A stretch of 26,088 bases of DNA from an uncultured Christensenella sp. Lineage in GTDB: Bacteria > Bacillota > Clostridia > Christensenellales > DTU072. The stretch is taken from contig CAJLYQ010000022.1 in NCBI GenBank assembly GCA_905210905.1, positions 1 through 26,088 on the forward strand, written 5' to 3'. The notes under the pieces are model-generated. The model did not search any database. It was not told the origin of the DNA and worked only from the letters and a program-made list of their open reading frames with translations. The translations under genes were made by a program, and so were the position numbers. Below are positions 1-7,886 of this stretch, one piece after another; position 1 is the stretch's first letter, and every line of letters starts with the position of its first letter.

Positions 1-231
1 CCCCCAAGGGGAAGCCTTTCTTCATATTAAAAGCAGTCACCCCTTGTCGTGCGATGTATCTATAAAAGTAATACACCTATTGCGATATAGGGATGCAACG
101 TCCCACGTTGCTGTCGTGCGATGTATCTATAAATGTAATATACCTATTGCGTAATGAGATGCAACGCTCGGCGTTGCCGTAATGGGATGCAACGTCCCAC
201 GTTGCCGTCCCACGTTGCCGCTCGGCGTTGC
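1..231 (+). repeat. Dispersed hairpin repeat, cluster A (one full unit plus partial units)
   Basis: A full unit of about 111 bases (1-111) starts with a C-run/AAGGGGAAGCC segment and ends in the hairpin GCAACGT-CCC-ACGTTGC (95-111). A second partial unit (112-177) restarts at TGTCGTGCGATG and ends in a variant hairpin, GCAACGC-TCG-GCGTTGC (161-177). A third short unit ends in the CCC-loop hairpin again (189-205), followed by two lone half-hairpins (206-231). Within the first unit CAAGGGG (5-11) is complementary to CCCCTTG (40-46). Related copies lie at 5788-6024 and about 23050-23172, all in the same orientation. The last base forms part of the stop codon of the neighbouring minus-strand protease gene. 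No open reading frame, transposase or target-site duplication was seen. Confidence 0.9.
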
Positions 232-1088
232 TATTTTAAGAGTTTCAGAGCGTTATTAAGCGTGAGAGAGCGGTCGAGATAGAAGAGTTTTTCCGTGGTT
301 TCGTCGGGGATAAGGGTTTCGGTTTTGCCGTTTATCAGGGTTAGTTTGCAGTTGAAACCGTTTTTGGAAAGAAAGCGCACGAGTTCGGCGAGCGTGGTTT
401 TGCCGTTTACGCATATATTTTTCCGTTCGTAGACGGTTTTCGTTATTCCGGTTGCGGAAAAAATGAGTTTGTATTTTTCTTTCGGCGCGTCGAAAACGTT
501 TGACCATAGGATTACGATTGCGGAAAAAATCAACGTAAAACCGTATCCTAAACACAGCATAACAACGCCCGTAATAAACGCCGCGGCGGACAGAACGAAG
601 CCGATAATGCGGCTTATTTTAAGCGTGCGGAGTTTGTTTTTCGTTAAGGCAAGGCAAATTCTACCGCCGTCGAACGGAAAAACGGGCAAAAGATTAAACG
701 CCGCAAGAGCGAAGTTTGCGGTAAAAATCGTTTTCGTAAAGTTATAAAACGATGGAAAAAACCACCATAAAGCGGCGAGAAACAGACAAAAAAGCGCGTT
801 TACGGCAGGTCCTGCCACGGTTACGGCAAATTCGTCGAATTCGGGCAGTCCGTCGTCGTAAGCCATAGTCGCGCCGAACGGCGAAAGCGTTATTTTTTCC
901 GGGGAGAAACCGCGCCGCAAAGCGACGAAATAATGTCCGAGTTCGTGAACGATAAGCGCAACCGCCGCTCCGAGCAGAGTTCTATATCCGCAAACCAACC
1001 CGGCAAAAACCGCAATCAAGGCAAAACACGGCGAAAAACGTATTTTTCTCACGGCATATTTTATGAAAAAGTCTTTCCGATAATGCAA
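231..1088 (-). CDS. M50 family (site-2 type) membrane metalloprotease, SpoIVFB-like
   Basis: A 285-residue polytopic membrane protein. HELGH at residues 48-52 supplies the two zinc-binding histidines and the catalytic glutamate of M50 proteases. NLLPVFPFDGGR at 132-143 is the second conserved motif, with the third zinc ligand Asp140. Several hydrophobic segments occupy roughly 20-200. Residues 210-285 are soluble and resemble a degenerate CBS-like domain, as in SpoIVFB, which cleaves pro-sigma-K inside the membrane during sporulation. The substrate here is unknown, and no SpoIVFA-like partner is adjacent. The start is TTG with no visible ribosome binding site; an in-frame GTG at residue 13 is an alternative. 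The stop codon overlaps the end of repeat cluster A. The family call is firm; the sporulation role is inference. Confidence 0.85.
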   Translation of the reverse strand: MHYRKDFFIKYAVRKIRFSPCFALIAVFAGLVCGYRTLLGAAVALIVHELGHYFVALRRGFSPEKITLSPFGATMAYDDGLPEFDEFAVTVAGPAVNALFCLFLAALWWFFPSFYNFTKTIFTANFALAAFNLLPVFPFDGGRICLALTKNKLRTLKISRIIGFVLSAAAFITGVVMLCLGYGFTLIFSAIVILWSNVFDAPKEKYKLIFSATGITKTVYERKNICVNGKTTLAELVRFLSKNGFNCKLTLINGKTETLIPDETTEKLFYLDRSLTLNNALKLLK

Positions 1089-1106
1089 AATATATCGGTT
1101 TTATGT

Positions 1107-1136
1107 AAAAGCAAGCGTTTTTTTCGCTTGCTTTTT
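1107..1136. terminator. Two-way intrinsic terminator
   Basis: AAAAGCAAGCG and CGCTTGCTTTT form an 11-bp stem around a loop of seven T (plus-strand reading). T-runs flank the G+C core on both strands. On the minus strand it lies just after the stop of the 1157-1762 gene and 19 bases before the protease start, so it may end that transcript or attenuate read-through into the protease gene. Confidence 0.7.
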
Positions 1137-1156
1137 GCGATTTTGCGTCGCTTAGT

Positions 1157-1762
1157 TTACCTGTCGAGCATTCTGCCTGCTTCGAAGTAATAACTGAGTT
1201 TGCTCGGCCGTTTCGGCATAAAAGCGGAAGTAAGGCAATAAAGGACTACGCTCAGTCCGCCTGCGACTATCGCTTGCGAGTACGCCGCGTCAAGGACAAC
1301 GGGCCGGCCTATCTGCGTAAGCAGCGTAGCGACAAAGACGGACAAAACGCTTGCAATGAAGCCGTATTTTGCGTTTCTCGTCGCAACGAACGCAAGAAAA
1401 CCTATCATTAAAGCATAGTAGTAGTTTACGCTTGACCATAATTCCGAGCCGTAGTACGCAGACAATCTCGTCGCGCCGTAAAGAAGACCGGAAAGTACTA
1501 TCGTGATAAGCAGACACGCGATACGGTTTTTAATCGAACCGCGGAAAAGCCAAAGGGAAAAGGTGACGACGAAAAGAAGAGCCGTACCTAAACTAAACGA
1601 GAAGTTTCCCCATTGTATTACGGGTATAAAGTTAAGTCCGACGACGGCGGCGAATACGAGAACGAGCGCGATTACGGGTACGCCGAAGTCCTTGACCGCA
1701 CTGTTTCCTATACCGATAAGCGCCATTACGCCGAGTATTACGAGTATGATTGAACCTACCAT
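1157..1762 (-). CDS. Polytopic membrane protein of unknown function
   Basis: A 201-residue protein that is mostly hydrophobic, with about six likely membrane segments and a short basic C-terminal tail (MPKRPSKLSYYFEAGRMLDR). An upstream in-frame extension exists, but the start at 1762 is chosen because AAGGAG lies 9-10 bases in front of this ATG; the extension would place that site inside the coding region. I do not recognise the family. It sits upstream of the M50 protease gene on the same strand, separated by a hairpin terminator, so co-expression is uncertain. No catalytic motif is visible. Confidence 0.75.
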   Translation of the reverse strand: MVGSIILVILGVMALIGIGNSAVKDFGVPVIALVLVFAAVVGLNFIPVIQWGNFSFSLGTALLFVVTFSLWLFRGSIKNRIACLLITIVLSGLLYGATRLSAYYGSELWSSVNYYYALMIGFLAFVATRNAKYGFIASVLSVFVATLLTQIGRPVVLDAAYSQAIVAGGLSVVLYCLTSAFMPKRPSKLSYYFEAGRMLDR

Positions 1763-1882
1763 TTTTAATTTTCTCCTTAACGCTAGAATGAAAAATAATG
1801 CAAAAATTATTCGTAAGAACGCAAAAACAGTGTAAACGCAGGACAAAGCCCCGTAAAAAAAGCGTTTTTGCTTAACTTTTAC

Positions 1883-1911
1883 TTTACAAAGATTTTTTCC
1901 GCCCTTATAAT
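1883..1911 (+). promoter_or_regulatory. Sigma-A type promoter of the 2-oxoacid oxidoreductase operon
   Basis: TTTACA (1883-1888) and TATAAT (1906-1911) are separated by exactly 17 bases. They lie about 40 bases before the ferredoxin start in an A+T-rich intergenic region. Confidence 0.75.
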
Positions 1912-1949
1912 TAAAAGTAAAATAAAAAGTAACTCAAAGGAGTATGTTA

Positions 1950-2153
1950 ATGGCAAAAATCACTATCAGAGAAGAACGCTGTAAAGGTTGCGGCTTGTGC
2001 GTTTTGTCTTGCCCGAAAAAACTTTTGTCCATTTCGGGGACGAGCAACAAAAACGGTTACTTCGTCGTAAAAATCGACGATCAGAACGCTTGCGTGGGTT
2101 GTGCTTCGTGCGCCGTAATGTGTCCCGACTGCGTTATTACGGTTGAGAGATAA
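1950..2153 (+). CDS. 2-oxoacid:ferredoxin oxidoreductase, delta (2[4Fe-4S] ferredoxin) subunit
   Basis: A 67-residue ferredoxin with two cluster motifs: CKGCGLCVLSCP (Cys11, 14, 17, 21) and CVGCASCAVMCP (Cys48, 51, 54, 58). It should pass electrons from the oxidative decarboxylation of a 2-oxoacid to external ferredoxin. The ATG at 1950 is preferred over the ATG at 1944 because AAAGGAG (1936-1942) is 7 bases from the former and only 1 base from the latter. It is the first gene of a four-gene operon; the alpha gene begins 21 bases downstream behind its own AAGGAGA site. The order delta-alpha-beta-gamma matches KorDABC/Vor-type clusters. Confidence 0.92.
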   Translation: MAKITIREERCKGCGLCVLSCPKKLLSISGTSNKNGYFVVKIDDQNACVGCASCAVMCPDCVITVER

Positions 2154-2174
2154 CCATAGGAAGGAGAAAAGACG

Positions 2175-3230
2175 ATGAAACAGTTAATGAAAGGTAACGA
2201 GGCAATCGCAGAAGCGGCTATCCGCGGCGGTTGCAGAGCGTTTTTCGGCTATCCGATAACGCCCCAAAACGAAATTCCCGAATATATGAGTTGGAGATTG
2301 TTCGAAGTCGGCGGAACGTTCGTTCAGGCAGAAAGCGAAGTCGCTTCGATAAATATGCTGTACGGCGCGTGCGGCGCGGGCGCGAGAGCAATGACCAGTT
2401 CGTCCAGCCCCGGCATAAGCCTTATGCAGGAAGGTATAAGTTATATCTGCTGCGCTCAGGTACCGTGCGTAATAGTCAATATGGTTCGCGGAGGCCCGGG
2501 ACTCGGCGGTATCCAACCCGCTCAGGGCGACTACTTCCAGGCGACCAAAGGCGGCGGACACGGCGATTATCATATGATCGTCTACGGACCCAACAGCGTG
2601 CAGGAATGCGTAAACATTATGTACGACGCTTTCGATACGGCGGATAAATACAGAGTTCCCGTAATGATACTCGGCGACGGTATGCTCGGACAGATTATGG
2701 AACCGGTAGAACTTCCCGAAATGAAAGACCTGTCGAGCCTGCCGAAAAAAGACTGGGCGACCGACGGCACGGGCAAAGACGATCACAGAAGAATAATAAA
2801 TTCCTTGTTAATCAACCCGGACGATCTCGAAGCGCATAACAACTATATGACCACCGTCTACGAAGAAATCGCCAAGAACGAAACGAAGTTCGAAGAGTAT
2901 CTTACGGACGACGCGGAAATCGTTCTCACCGCTTACGGCACCGTAGCGAGAATAGCGAAAAGCGCGGTAAACATTTTGAGAGAACAAGGCAAAAAAGTCG
3001 GTTTGATACGCCCGATTACGCTGTTTCCGTTCCCCGAAAAGGCATATAAGCGTCTTGCCGAGCAGGACAGCGTAAAGAAGTTCGTTTGCATAGAACTCAG
3101 CGTAGGACAAATGATAGAAGACGTAAAACTGTCGGTAGAAGGCAAAAAGCCGGTAGAGTTTTACGGAAGAAACGGCGGCAACGTAATGTCCCCCGAAGAC
3201 ATCGTTGCGTTCGTCAATAAGGAGGCGTAA
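2175..3230 (+). CDS. vorB: 2-oxoacid:ferredoxin oxidoreductase alpha subunit (VorB/KorA type)
   Basis: A 351-residue subunit with the pyrimidine-binding half of a thiamine diphosphate enzyme. The start MKGNEAIAEAAIRGGC, YPITPQNEIPE (26-36), the QAESEVASI stretch with a conserved Glu (51-59) and TSSSSPGISLM (74-84) are typical of VorB/KorA proteins. The complex oxidatively decarboxylates a branched-chain 2-oxoacid or 2-oxoglutarate to an acyl-CoA while reducing ferredoxin. N-terminal resemblance favours proteins annotated as 3-methyl-2-oxobutanoate dehydrogenase VorB, but substrate cannot be fixed from sequence alone. The subunits are separate genes rather than one fused PFOR chain. The beta start codon lies 2 bases after this stop. 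Confidence 0.92.
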   Translation: MKQLMKGNEAIAEAAIRGGCRAFFGYPITPQNEIPEYMSWRLFEVGGTFVQAESEVASINMLYGACGAGARAMTSSSSPGISLMQEGISYICCAQVPCVIVNMVRGGPGLGGIQPAQGDYFQATKGGGHGDYHMIVYGPNSVQECVNIMYDAFDTADKYRVPVMILGDGMLGQIMEPVELPEMKDLSSLPKKDWATDGTGKDDHRRIINSLLINPDDLEAHNNYMTTVYEEIAKNETKFEEYLTDDAEIVLTAYGTVARIAKSAVNILREQGKKVGLIRPITLFPFPEKAYKRLAEQDSVKKFVCIELSVGQMIEDVKLSVEGKKPVEFYGRNGGNVMSPEDIVAFVNKEA

Positions 3231-3231
3231 T

Positions 3232-3972
3232 ATGGCGGTTGTATTTGAAAAAACGAAAATGCTCACCGACGTGCCGTTGCACTATTGCCCAGGTTGTACC
3301 CACGGCATAGCGCACAGACTCGTAGCGGAAGTACTGGAAGAAATCGGAGCGGAAGGACACGTCGTAGGCGTTGCGCCCGTAGGCTGCGCGGTGTTTGCGT
3401 ATAACTATTTTAACTGCGATATGCAGGAAGCCGCTCACGGCAGAGCCCCGGCGGTCGCTACGGGTATAAAGAGAGTTTTGCCCGACAATATTGTTTTTGC
3501 ATATCAGGGCGACGGCGACCTTGCGAGTATCGGTATGGCGGAAATCGTCCACGCCGCGGCGAGAGGAGAAAAAATCACCGTAATATTCATTAACAACACG
3601 ATTTACGGTATGACCGGCGGACAAATGGCGCCCACGACCCTTATCGGCGAAAAAGCGACGACCTGTATCTACGGAAGAGACGCCGAAAAGAACGGCAATC
3701 CCATAAAGATGTGCGAACTTTTAGCGACGCTTACCGGACCGAGTTATATCGAAAGAGTCGCGTTGTTTGACGCACCCCACGTAAGAAACGCAAAAAAAGC
3801 GATAAAAAAAGCGTTTATGCACCAAAAAGAAGGCAAAGGATTCAGTTTTATCGAAATTCTGTCGTCCTGCCCGACAAACTGGGGTATGTCGCCCGAACAA
3901 GCGATCGACTTCGTTAAAAACGATATGCAGTCGTTCTATCCCCTGGGCGTATTCAAGGAGGTAAACGAATAA
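3232..3972 (+). CDS. 2-oxoacid:ferredoxin oxidoreductase beta subunit (TPP- and Fe-S-binding)
   Basis: A 246-residue protein. CPGCTH near the N terminus (19-24) supplies Fe-S ligands with later cysteines. GDGD (93-96), NN (121-122) and GMTGGQ (126-131) form the thiamine diphosphate/Mg site of this family. The start at 3232 is chosen because AAGGAGG (3219-3225), inside the end of the alpha gene, is six bases away; the longer reading frame would start inside the alpha gene without such a site. The last base of its stop is the first base of the gamma start, so translation is probably coupled. Confidence 0.93.
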   Translation: MAVVFEKTKMLTDVPLHYCPGCTHGIAHRLVAEVLEEIGAEGHVVGVAPVGCAVFAYNYFNCDMQEAAHGRAPAVATGIKRVLPDNIVFAYQGDGDLASIGMAEIVHAAARGEKITVIFINNTIYGMTGGQMAPTTLIGEKATTCIYGRDAEKNGNPIKMCELLATLTGPSYIERVALFDAPHVRNAKKAIKKAFMHQKEGKGFSFIEILSSCPTNWGMSPEQAIDFVKNDMQSFYPLGVFKEVNE

Positions 3973-4502
3973 TGGAAAACAAAATAATAATCGCAGGTTT
4001 CGGCGGACAGGGAGTTCAATCTCTCGGTATGTTTATCGCATACGCGTCCATTCACGACGGAAAAGAAGTCACGTTTTTGCCGTCCTACGGACCGGAAATG
4101 CGCGGCGGCACGAGTAACTGCAGCGTAGTCGTAAGCGACAAACCCGTCGCAAGCCCGATAATCGCCGTGCCCGATATGCTTATCGCTATGAACAAACCCA
4201 GCCTTGCAAAGTTCGAAAACAAAGTAAAACCGGGCGGAACGATTATCGTAAACAGTTCTCTCATCGACGCAAAAGTGCAAAGAACGGACGTAAAAGCGGT
4301 GTACATTAATGCCAACGACCTTGCCGTCGAAGCAGGCAACGTCCGCACCGCAAATATAGTCGTTTTGGGAGCGTATACCAAAATGAGCGGCGACTTCACC
4401 CCCGAAGTAATGAAAGCGGTAATCGAAAAGAAATTTGCCAAAAAACCTAAGGTTATACCGGCAAACATTAAAGCGTTCGAACTCGGCTATAACCTCGAAT
4501 AA
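3972..4502 (+). CDS. 2-oxoacid:ferredoxin oxidoreductase gamma subunit
   Basis: A 176-residue protein with the IIIAGFGGQGVQSLG start (GFGGQG at 9-14) and SYGPEMRGGTSNCSV (38-52), both diagnostic of the gamma (catalytic-domain) subunit of the pyruvate/2-oxoacid:ferredoxin oxidoreductase family. It overlaps the beta stop by one base and has AAGGAGG about ten bases upstream. It is the last gene of the operon; a G+C-rich hairpin terminator follows within 30 bases. Confidence 0.92.
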   Translation: MENKIIIAGFGGQGVQSLGMFIAYASIHDGKEVTFLPSYGPEMRGGTSNCSVVVSDKPVASPIIAVPDMLIAMNKPSLAKFENKVKPGGTIIVNSSLIDAKVQRTDVKAVYINANDLAVEAGNVRTANIVVLGAYTKMSGDFTPEVMKAVIEKKFAKKPKVIPANIKAFELGYNLE

Positions 4503-4531
4503 TCGAGAAATCGAAAAACCGAAACAAAAAG

Positions 4532-4560
4532 AAACCGCACCGTGAGTGCGGTTTTTCCTT
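4532..4560. terminator. Two-way terminator between converging genes
   Basis: AAACCGCAC (4532-4540) pairs with GTGCGGTTT (4546-4554) around a 5-base loop, with T-runs on the plus-strand side and an A-run (T on the minus strand) on the other. It ends the oxidoreductase operon and the convergent LRR gene. Confidence 0.85.
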
Positions 4561-4563
4561 TTT

Positions 4564-5772
4564 TCATAAAGAAAAGACCAACGAAAACCCGTTAGTCTTT
4601 TCGGTTAAATCAAACACTTTCGCGCTGACGATATACTTCGGCAGGATACCCTTCGGGCACCATTCTTCGAACTGCGCTCTCGTTAAATCCCAAATAACGT
4701 TGTTACCGGAAAGCGAATTTTTATTGTAATTCCATTTATTTCCCCAACCCGAAGTCGGTTTCTCCGCCGCTTCGCAATAAATCTGCGAGTTGTTCGGTCC
4801 TAACGCATAGTTGCCGACGAAGGCTACTGATTTCGGAACGTAAACCAAGCCTACGTTAGTATTGTAGAACGCATATTCCATAATTTCGGTCAATCCGTCC
4901 GGCAGGTATAATCTTATAATATTCTTGCAATTTGCAAAAGCGTATTTTCCGATCTCGGTCAAACCTTCGGGTAAGGTCACTTCGGTGATACGATTGTAAC
5001 CATAGAACGTATAACTTTCGATTCTAGTAATTCCTTCGGGAATAACGATTTCACCGCTGAAATTCTTATTGCCGATATAAATTTCGAAGGGTCTTTTTTC
5101 TCTCAGTACGTTTCCCGGGTCGGCGGCGTTAAGCATCAGCGATCCTAACCCTTCGATTTTGCACCAGTCCGATATAGTGCCGTTGAAATAAAAGTTTTTC
5201 AGCGCCGTGCAGTCAAGGAAAGCGTTCGGACCGATAGAACTAAGACTTTCGCCGAAAACGAAATTCTTGATTTCCGTGCAACCGTTAAACGCGTCGTCCG
5301 CTATACTCGTTACGGCGTGTTCGCCGTTCGTTCCGTCGTCGTATTTTTCCGCAATTTCAAACACGGTACAGGATTTGTTTCGTCCCGATACGGCGTAAGT
5401 TTGCGTTTCTTCGTTATATTGATAATAAACGGATTCCGTCCGATAACCGCATACGCTGCAGGTTTCGCCGTCGATATTATGTGCGGTTTTGGGAATTAAA
5501 CGAATATAGTCCCTTAAAGAGCAACGAGAGCAATACTTGGATTCAACGCCGTTGTTGTCGCAAGTCGCTTTTTCGTCGACAGTATAACCGTTACTGAAAT
5601 CGTGACCGAGCGGATACAACGCTTCGAAGGAAGAAAAACCGCAGCGAGAACACGTCGCGTAGTCCGCCCAACCGGCTTCCGTGCAAGTCGGCGCTTGTCC
5701 GCTCGTGCCGAGAATTTGAACCGTATAAAGCCTTCCCCTGTTGTAGAGAAAATAGGCAAATCGCAACTCCAT
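4564..5772 (-). pseudogene. Truncated BspA-type leucine-rich-repeat surface protein (probable remnant)
   Basis: The open frame has 402 residues. Residues about 26-112 contain cysteine-paired segments (CSRCGFSSFEALYPLGHDF, YCSRCSLRD, CSVCGY) common in clostridial cell-surface proteins. Residues about 150-345 hold LRR_5/BspA-like repeats (for example VTLPEGLTEIGKYAFANCKN). Such proteins are normally secreted and much longer, but here there is no signal peptide, no anchor and no ribosome binding site before the ATG at 5772. The first roughly 19 codons (including GRLYTV) are written in DNA that also occurs upstream of repeat copy C near 23050, so the original 5' end seems to have been replaced or deleted at a repeat junction. 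The domain recognition is firm. Calling it a remnant is inference; an unusual intact gene starting further in cannot be excluded. Confidence 0.65.
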
Positions 5773-5787
5773 AAAAAGTAATTACTT

Positions 5788-6024
5788 TTGTCGTGCGATG
5801 TACCTATACAAGTAACACACTCATTGCGTAATGAGATGCAACGCTCGGCGTTGCCGTAAAGGGATGCAACGTCCCACGTTGCCCCTCATCAGTAACTACT
5901 GTGACAGCGTTCCCCCCAAGGGGAAGCCATTCTTTATATTAAAAGCAGTTATCCCTTGTCGTGCGATGAACTCATACAAGTAATACACTTATTGCGATAT
6001 AGGGATGCAACGTCCCACGTTGCC
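5788..6024 (+). repeat. Dispersed hairpin repeat, cluster B (within a gene-free stretch 5773-6099)
   Basis: A partial unit begins at TTGTCGTGCGATG and ends in GCAACGC-TCG-GCGTTGC (5838-5854), followed by a short unit ending in GCAACGT-CCC-ACGTTGC (5866-5882). A full unit (about 5910-6024) starts with a TTCCCC/GGGGAA inverted repeat and ends in the CCC-loop hairpin at 6007-6023. A second small hairpin precedes the terminal one, for example CTCATT-GCGT-AATGAG (5820-5835). The rest of the stretch holds a short palindrome (AAAAGTAATTACTTTT, 5774-5789) and the pckG promoter. Confidence 0.9.
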
Positions 6025-6042
6025 GGCGGATAACGGGGTTGC

Positions 6043-6071
6043 TTGCAATTGTAAGAGAGATATGGTACAAT
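6043..6071 (+). promoter_or_regulatory. Promoter of pckG-trkA-trkH
   Basis: TTGCAA (6043-6048) and TACAAT (6066-6071) are separated by 17 bases. They begin 19 bases after the end of repeat cluster B and lie 28 bases before the pckG start, which has GGAGAA as ribosome binding site. Confidence 0.65.
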
Positions 6072-6099
6072 ATGGTAAAACCGAAAACGGAGAAAGTAT

Positions 6100-7884
6100 A
6101 TGACAGACAATAAATACGTACTTGATTTTGTGGAGAAATACCGCGCGTTGTTCAATCCCGACGAAGTCGTTTGGGTAGACGGGAGCAAAGAACAGCACAG
6201 AATGCTTACCTGCGAGGCGATAGCGACGGGGGAAGTTATTAAGTTAAGCAATTCCCTTATGCCCGGGTGCTTGTATCACAGAACGGACCCGGACGACGTG
6301 GCGAGAGTGGAAGACAGAACGTTTATTTGCACTTCGGACAAACGCGACGCAGGAATAACCAACAACTGGATGGATCCGAAAGAGGCGTACGAAAAACTCG
6401 ACGCAATCGCAAAGGATTCGATGAAAGGGCGTACGATGTACGTTATACCGTTTTCTATGGCGAAAATCGGTTCGCCGTTTGCTAAATACGGTATAGAACT
6501 TACCGACAGTTTGTACGTCGTTCTTAATATGGCGATAATGACGAGAGTTACCGAAAAGGTTTACGAGCGTATCGACGGCGATAATTTCGTTAAAGGCGTG
6601 CATTGCACGGTTAATCTCGATCCGCAAAACCGTTATATCTGTCAGTTCCCCGAAGACAACGTCATCTATTCGCTTAACAGCGGATACGGCGGCAACGTCC
6701 TGTTAGGGAAAAAATGTTTTGCGCTTCGCATAGCGAGTTATCAGGGTTGGAAAGAAGGCTGGCTTGCCGAACATATGCTTATACTCGGAGTGGAAAAACC
6801 GAACGGCGAAACGAAATACGTTTGCGCGGCGTTTCCGTCGGCTTGCGGAAAAACCAATCTCGCAATGCTTATTCCGCCCGAAACGTACCGCAACAAAGGT
6901 TACAAAATCTGGACGGTGGGCGACGATATAGCCTGGCTCAGAAAGAAAAACGGCACGTTTTATGCGGTTAACCCCGAAAACGGCTTTTTCGGAGTCGCGC
7001 CCGGTACGAACGCTCAGTCCAACCCCAACGCCCTTGCGACTATGCGCAGAAACACTATTTTTACCAACGTTTGTTTCAACCCGAAAAACAACACCGTCTG
7101 GTGGGAAGGAAGTAAAATCGAAGCGCCGAAAAAAGCCCTTGACTGGCAAGGCAGACCGTGGCACGAAAATATGCGCGACGAAAACGGCAACCCCGTAAAA
7201 GGAGCGCACCCCAACAGTCGCTTTACCGCCCCGGCAAAGAACTGCCCGTGCCTTAGTCCCGAATTCGACAACGGCAGGGGAGTACCGATAAGCGCGATTA
7301 TCTTCGGCGGAAGACGCGCTAAAGTCGATCCGCTCGTGTACGAAGCGAGAGACTGGGACCACGGCGTTTTCGTAGGGGCGACTATGGCAAGCGAAACCAC
7401 CGCGGCGGCTGCCGGTAAAGTCGGCGTAGTGCGCAGAGATCCTATGGCAATCCTGCCGTTCTGCGGCTACAATATGTGCGATTATTTCGCTCACTGGCTG
7501 AAAATGGGCGTAAGAATGTCCAACGCCCCGAAGATTTTCCACGTCAACTGGTTCCGTACGGACGCAAACGGCAATTATATCTGGCCGGGGTTCGGCGATA
7601 ATATGAGAGTACTCGACTGGATTATCCGTCGCTGCGACGGCGAAGTCGACGCAGTGGAAACGCCCGTCGGTCTTATGCCGAAAAAAGAAGATATCAATAT
7701 CGACGGAATGGACGCGTTTAACGACGTTAAACTCGAAGAAGTCCTTGACCTGGATCTATCTGCCTGGAAGAAAGAAGCGGAAAGCATAAGCGAATTCTTC
7801 GACAAGTTCGGCGACGAACTGCCCGAAAAACTCGCAAAACAACTCAGAATACTGAAACACAATTTAAGGAACGAAAACAAGTAA
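6100..7884 (+). CDS. pckG: Phosphoenolpyruvate carboxykinase (GTP)
   Basis: A 594-residue protein of full family length. It interconverts oxaloacetate + GTP with phosphoenolpyruvate + CO2 + GDP; in anaerobes it can run in either direction. The nucleotide-binding P-loop FPSACGKTN (245-253), the metal-site stretch VGDDIAWL (273-280) and GFFGVAPGTN (295-304) mark the GTP-dependent family, as does the later GYNMCDYFAHW. It begins behind its own promoter and is followed after only two bases by trkA, so transcription is probably shared with the potassium uptake genes. No key motif appears lost. Confidence 0.97.
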   Translation: MTDNKYVLDFVEKYRALFNPDEVVWVDGSKEQHRMLTCEAIATGEVIKLSNSLMPGCLYHRTDPDDVARVEDRTFICTSDKRDAGITNNWMDPKEAYEKLDAIAKDSMKGRTMYVIPFSMAKIGSPFAKYGIELTDSLYVVLNMAIMTRVTEKVYERIDGDNFVKGVHCTVNLDPQNRYICQFPEDNVIYSLNSGYGGNVLLGKKCFALRIASYQGWKEGWLAEHMLILGVEKPNGETKYVCAAFPSACGKTNLAMLIPPETYRNKGYKIWTVGDDIAWLRKKNGTFYAVNPENGFFGVAPGTNAQSNPNALATMRRNTIFTNVCFNPKNNTVWWEGSKIEAPKKALDWQGRPWHENMRDENGNPVKGAHPNSRFTAPAKNCPCLSPEFDNGRGVPISAIIFGGRRAKVDPLVYEARDWDHGVFVGATMASETTAAAAGKVGVVRRDPMAILPFCGYNMCDYFAHWLKMGVRMSNAPKIFHVNWFRTDANGNYIWPGFGDNMRVLDWIIRRCDGEVDAVETPVGLMPKKEDINIDGMDAFNDVKLEEVLDLDLSAWKKEAESISEFFDKFGDELPEKLAKQLRILKHNLRNENK

Positions 7885-7886
7885 AA

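Noticed and set aside
1..231. CRISPR array or integron attC array in the hairpin repeats
   Set aside because: Repeat spacing is irregular, there are no unique spacers of constant length, no cas or integrase genes are present, and the units include long conserved flanks.
1763..1846. Longer start for the unknown membrane protein
   Set aside because: An AAGGAG site placed correctly for the ATG at 1762 lies inside this extension.
5773..6099. Small protein genes in the repeat clusters
   Set aside because: Short frames here have no ribosome sites, and the conserved features are inverted repeats rather than codons.
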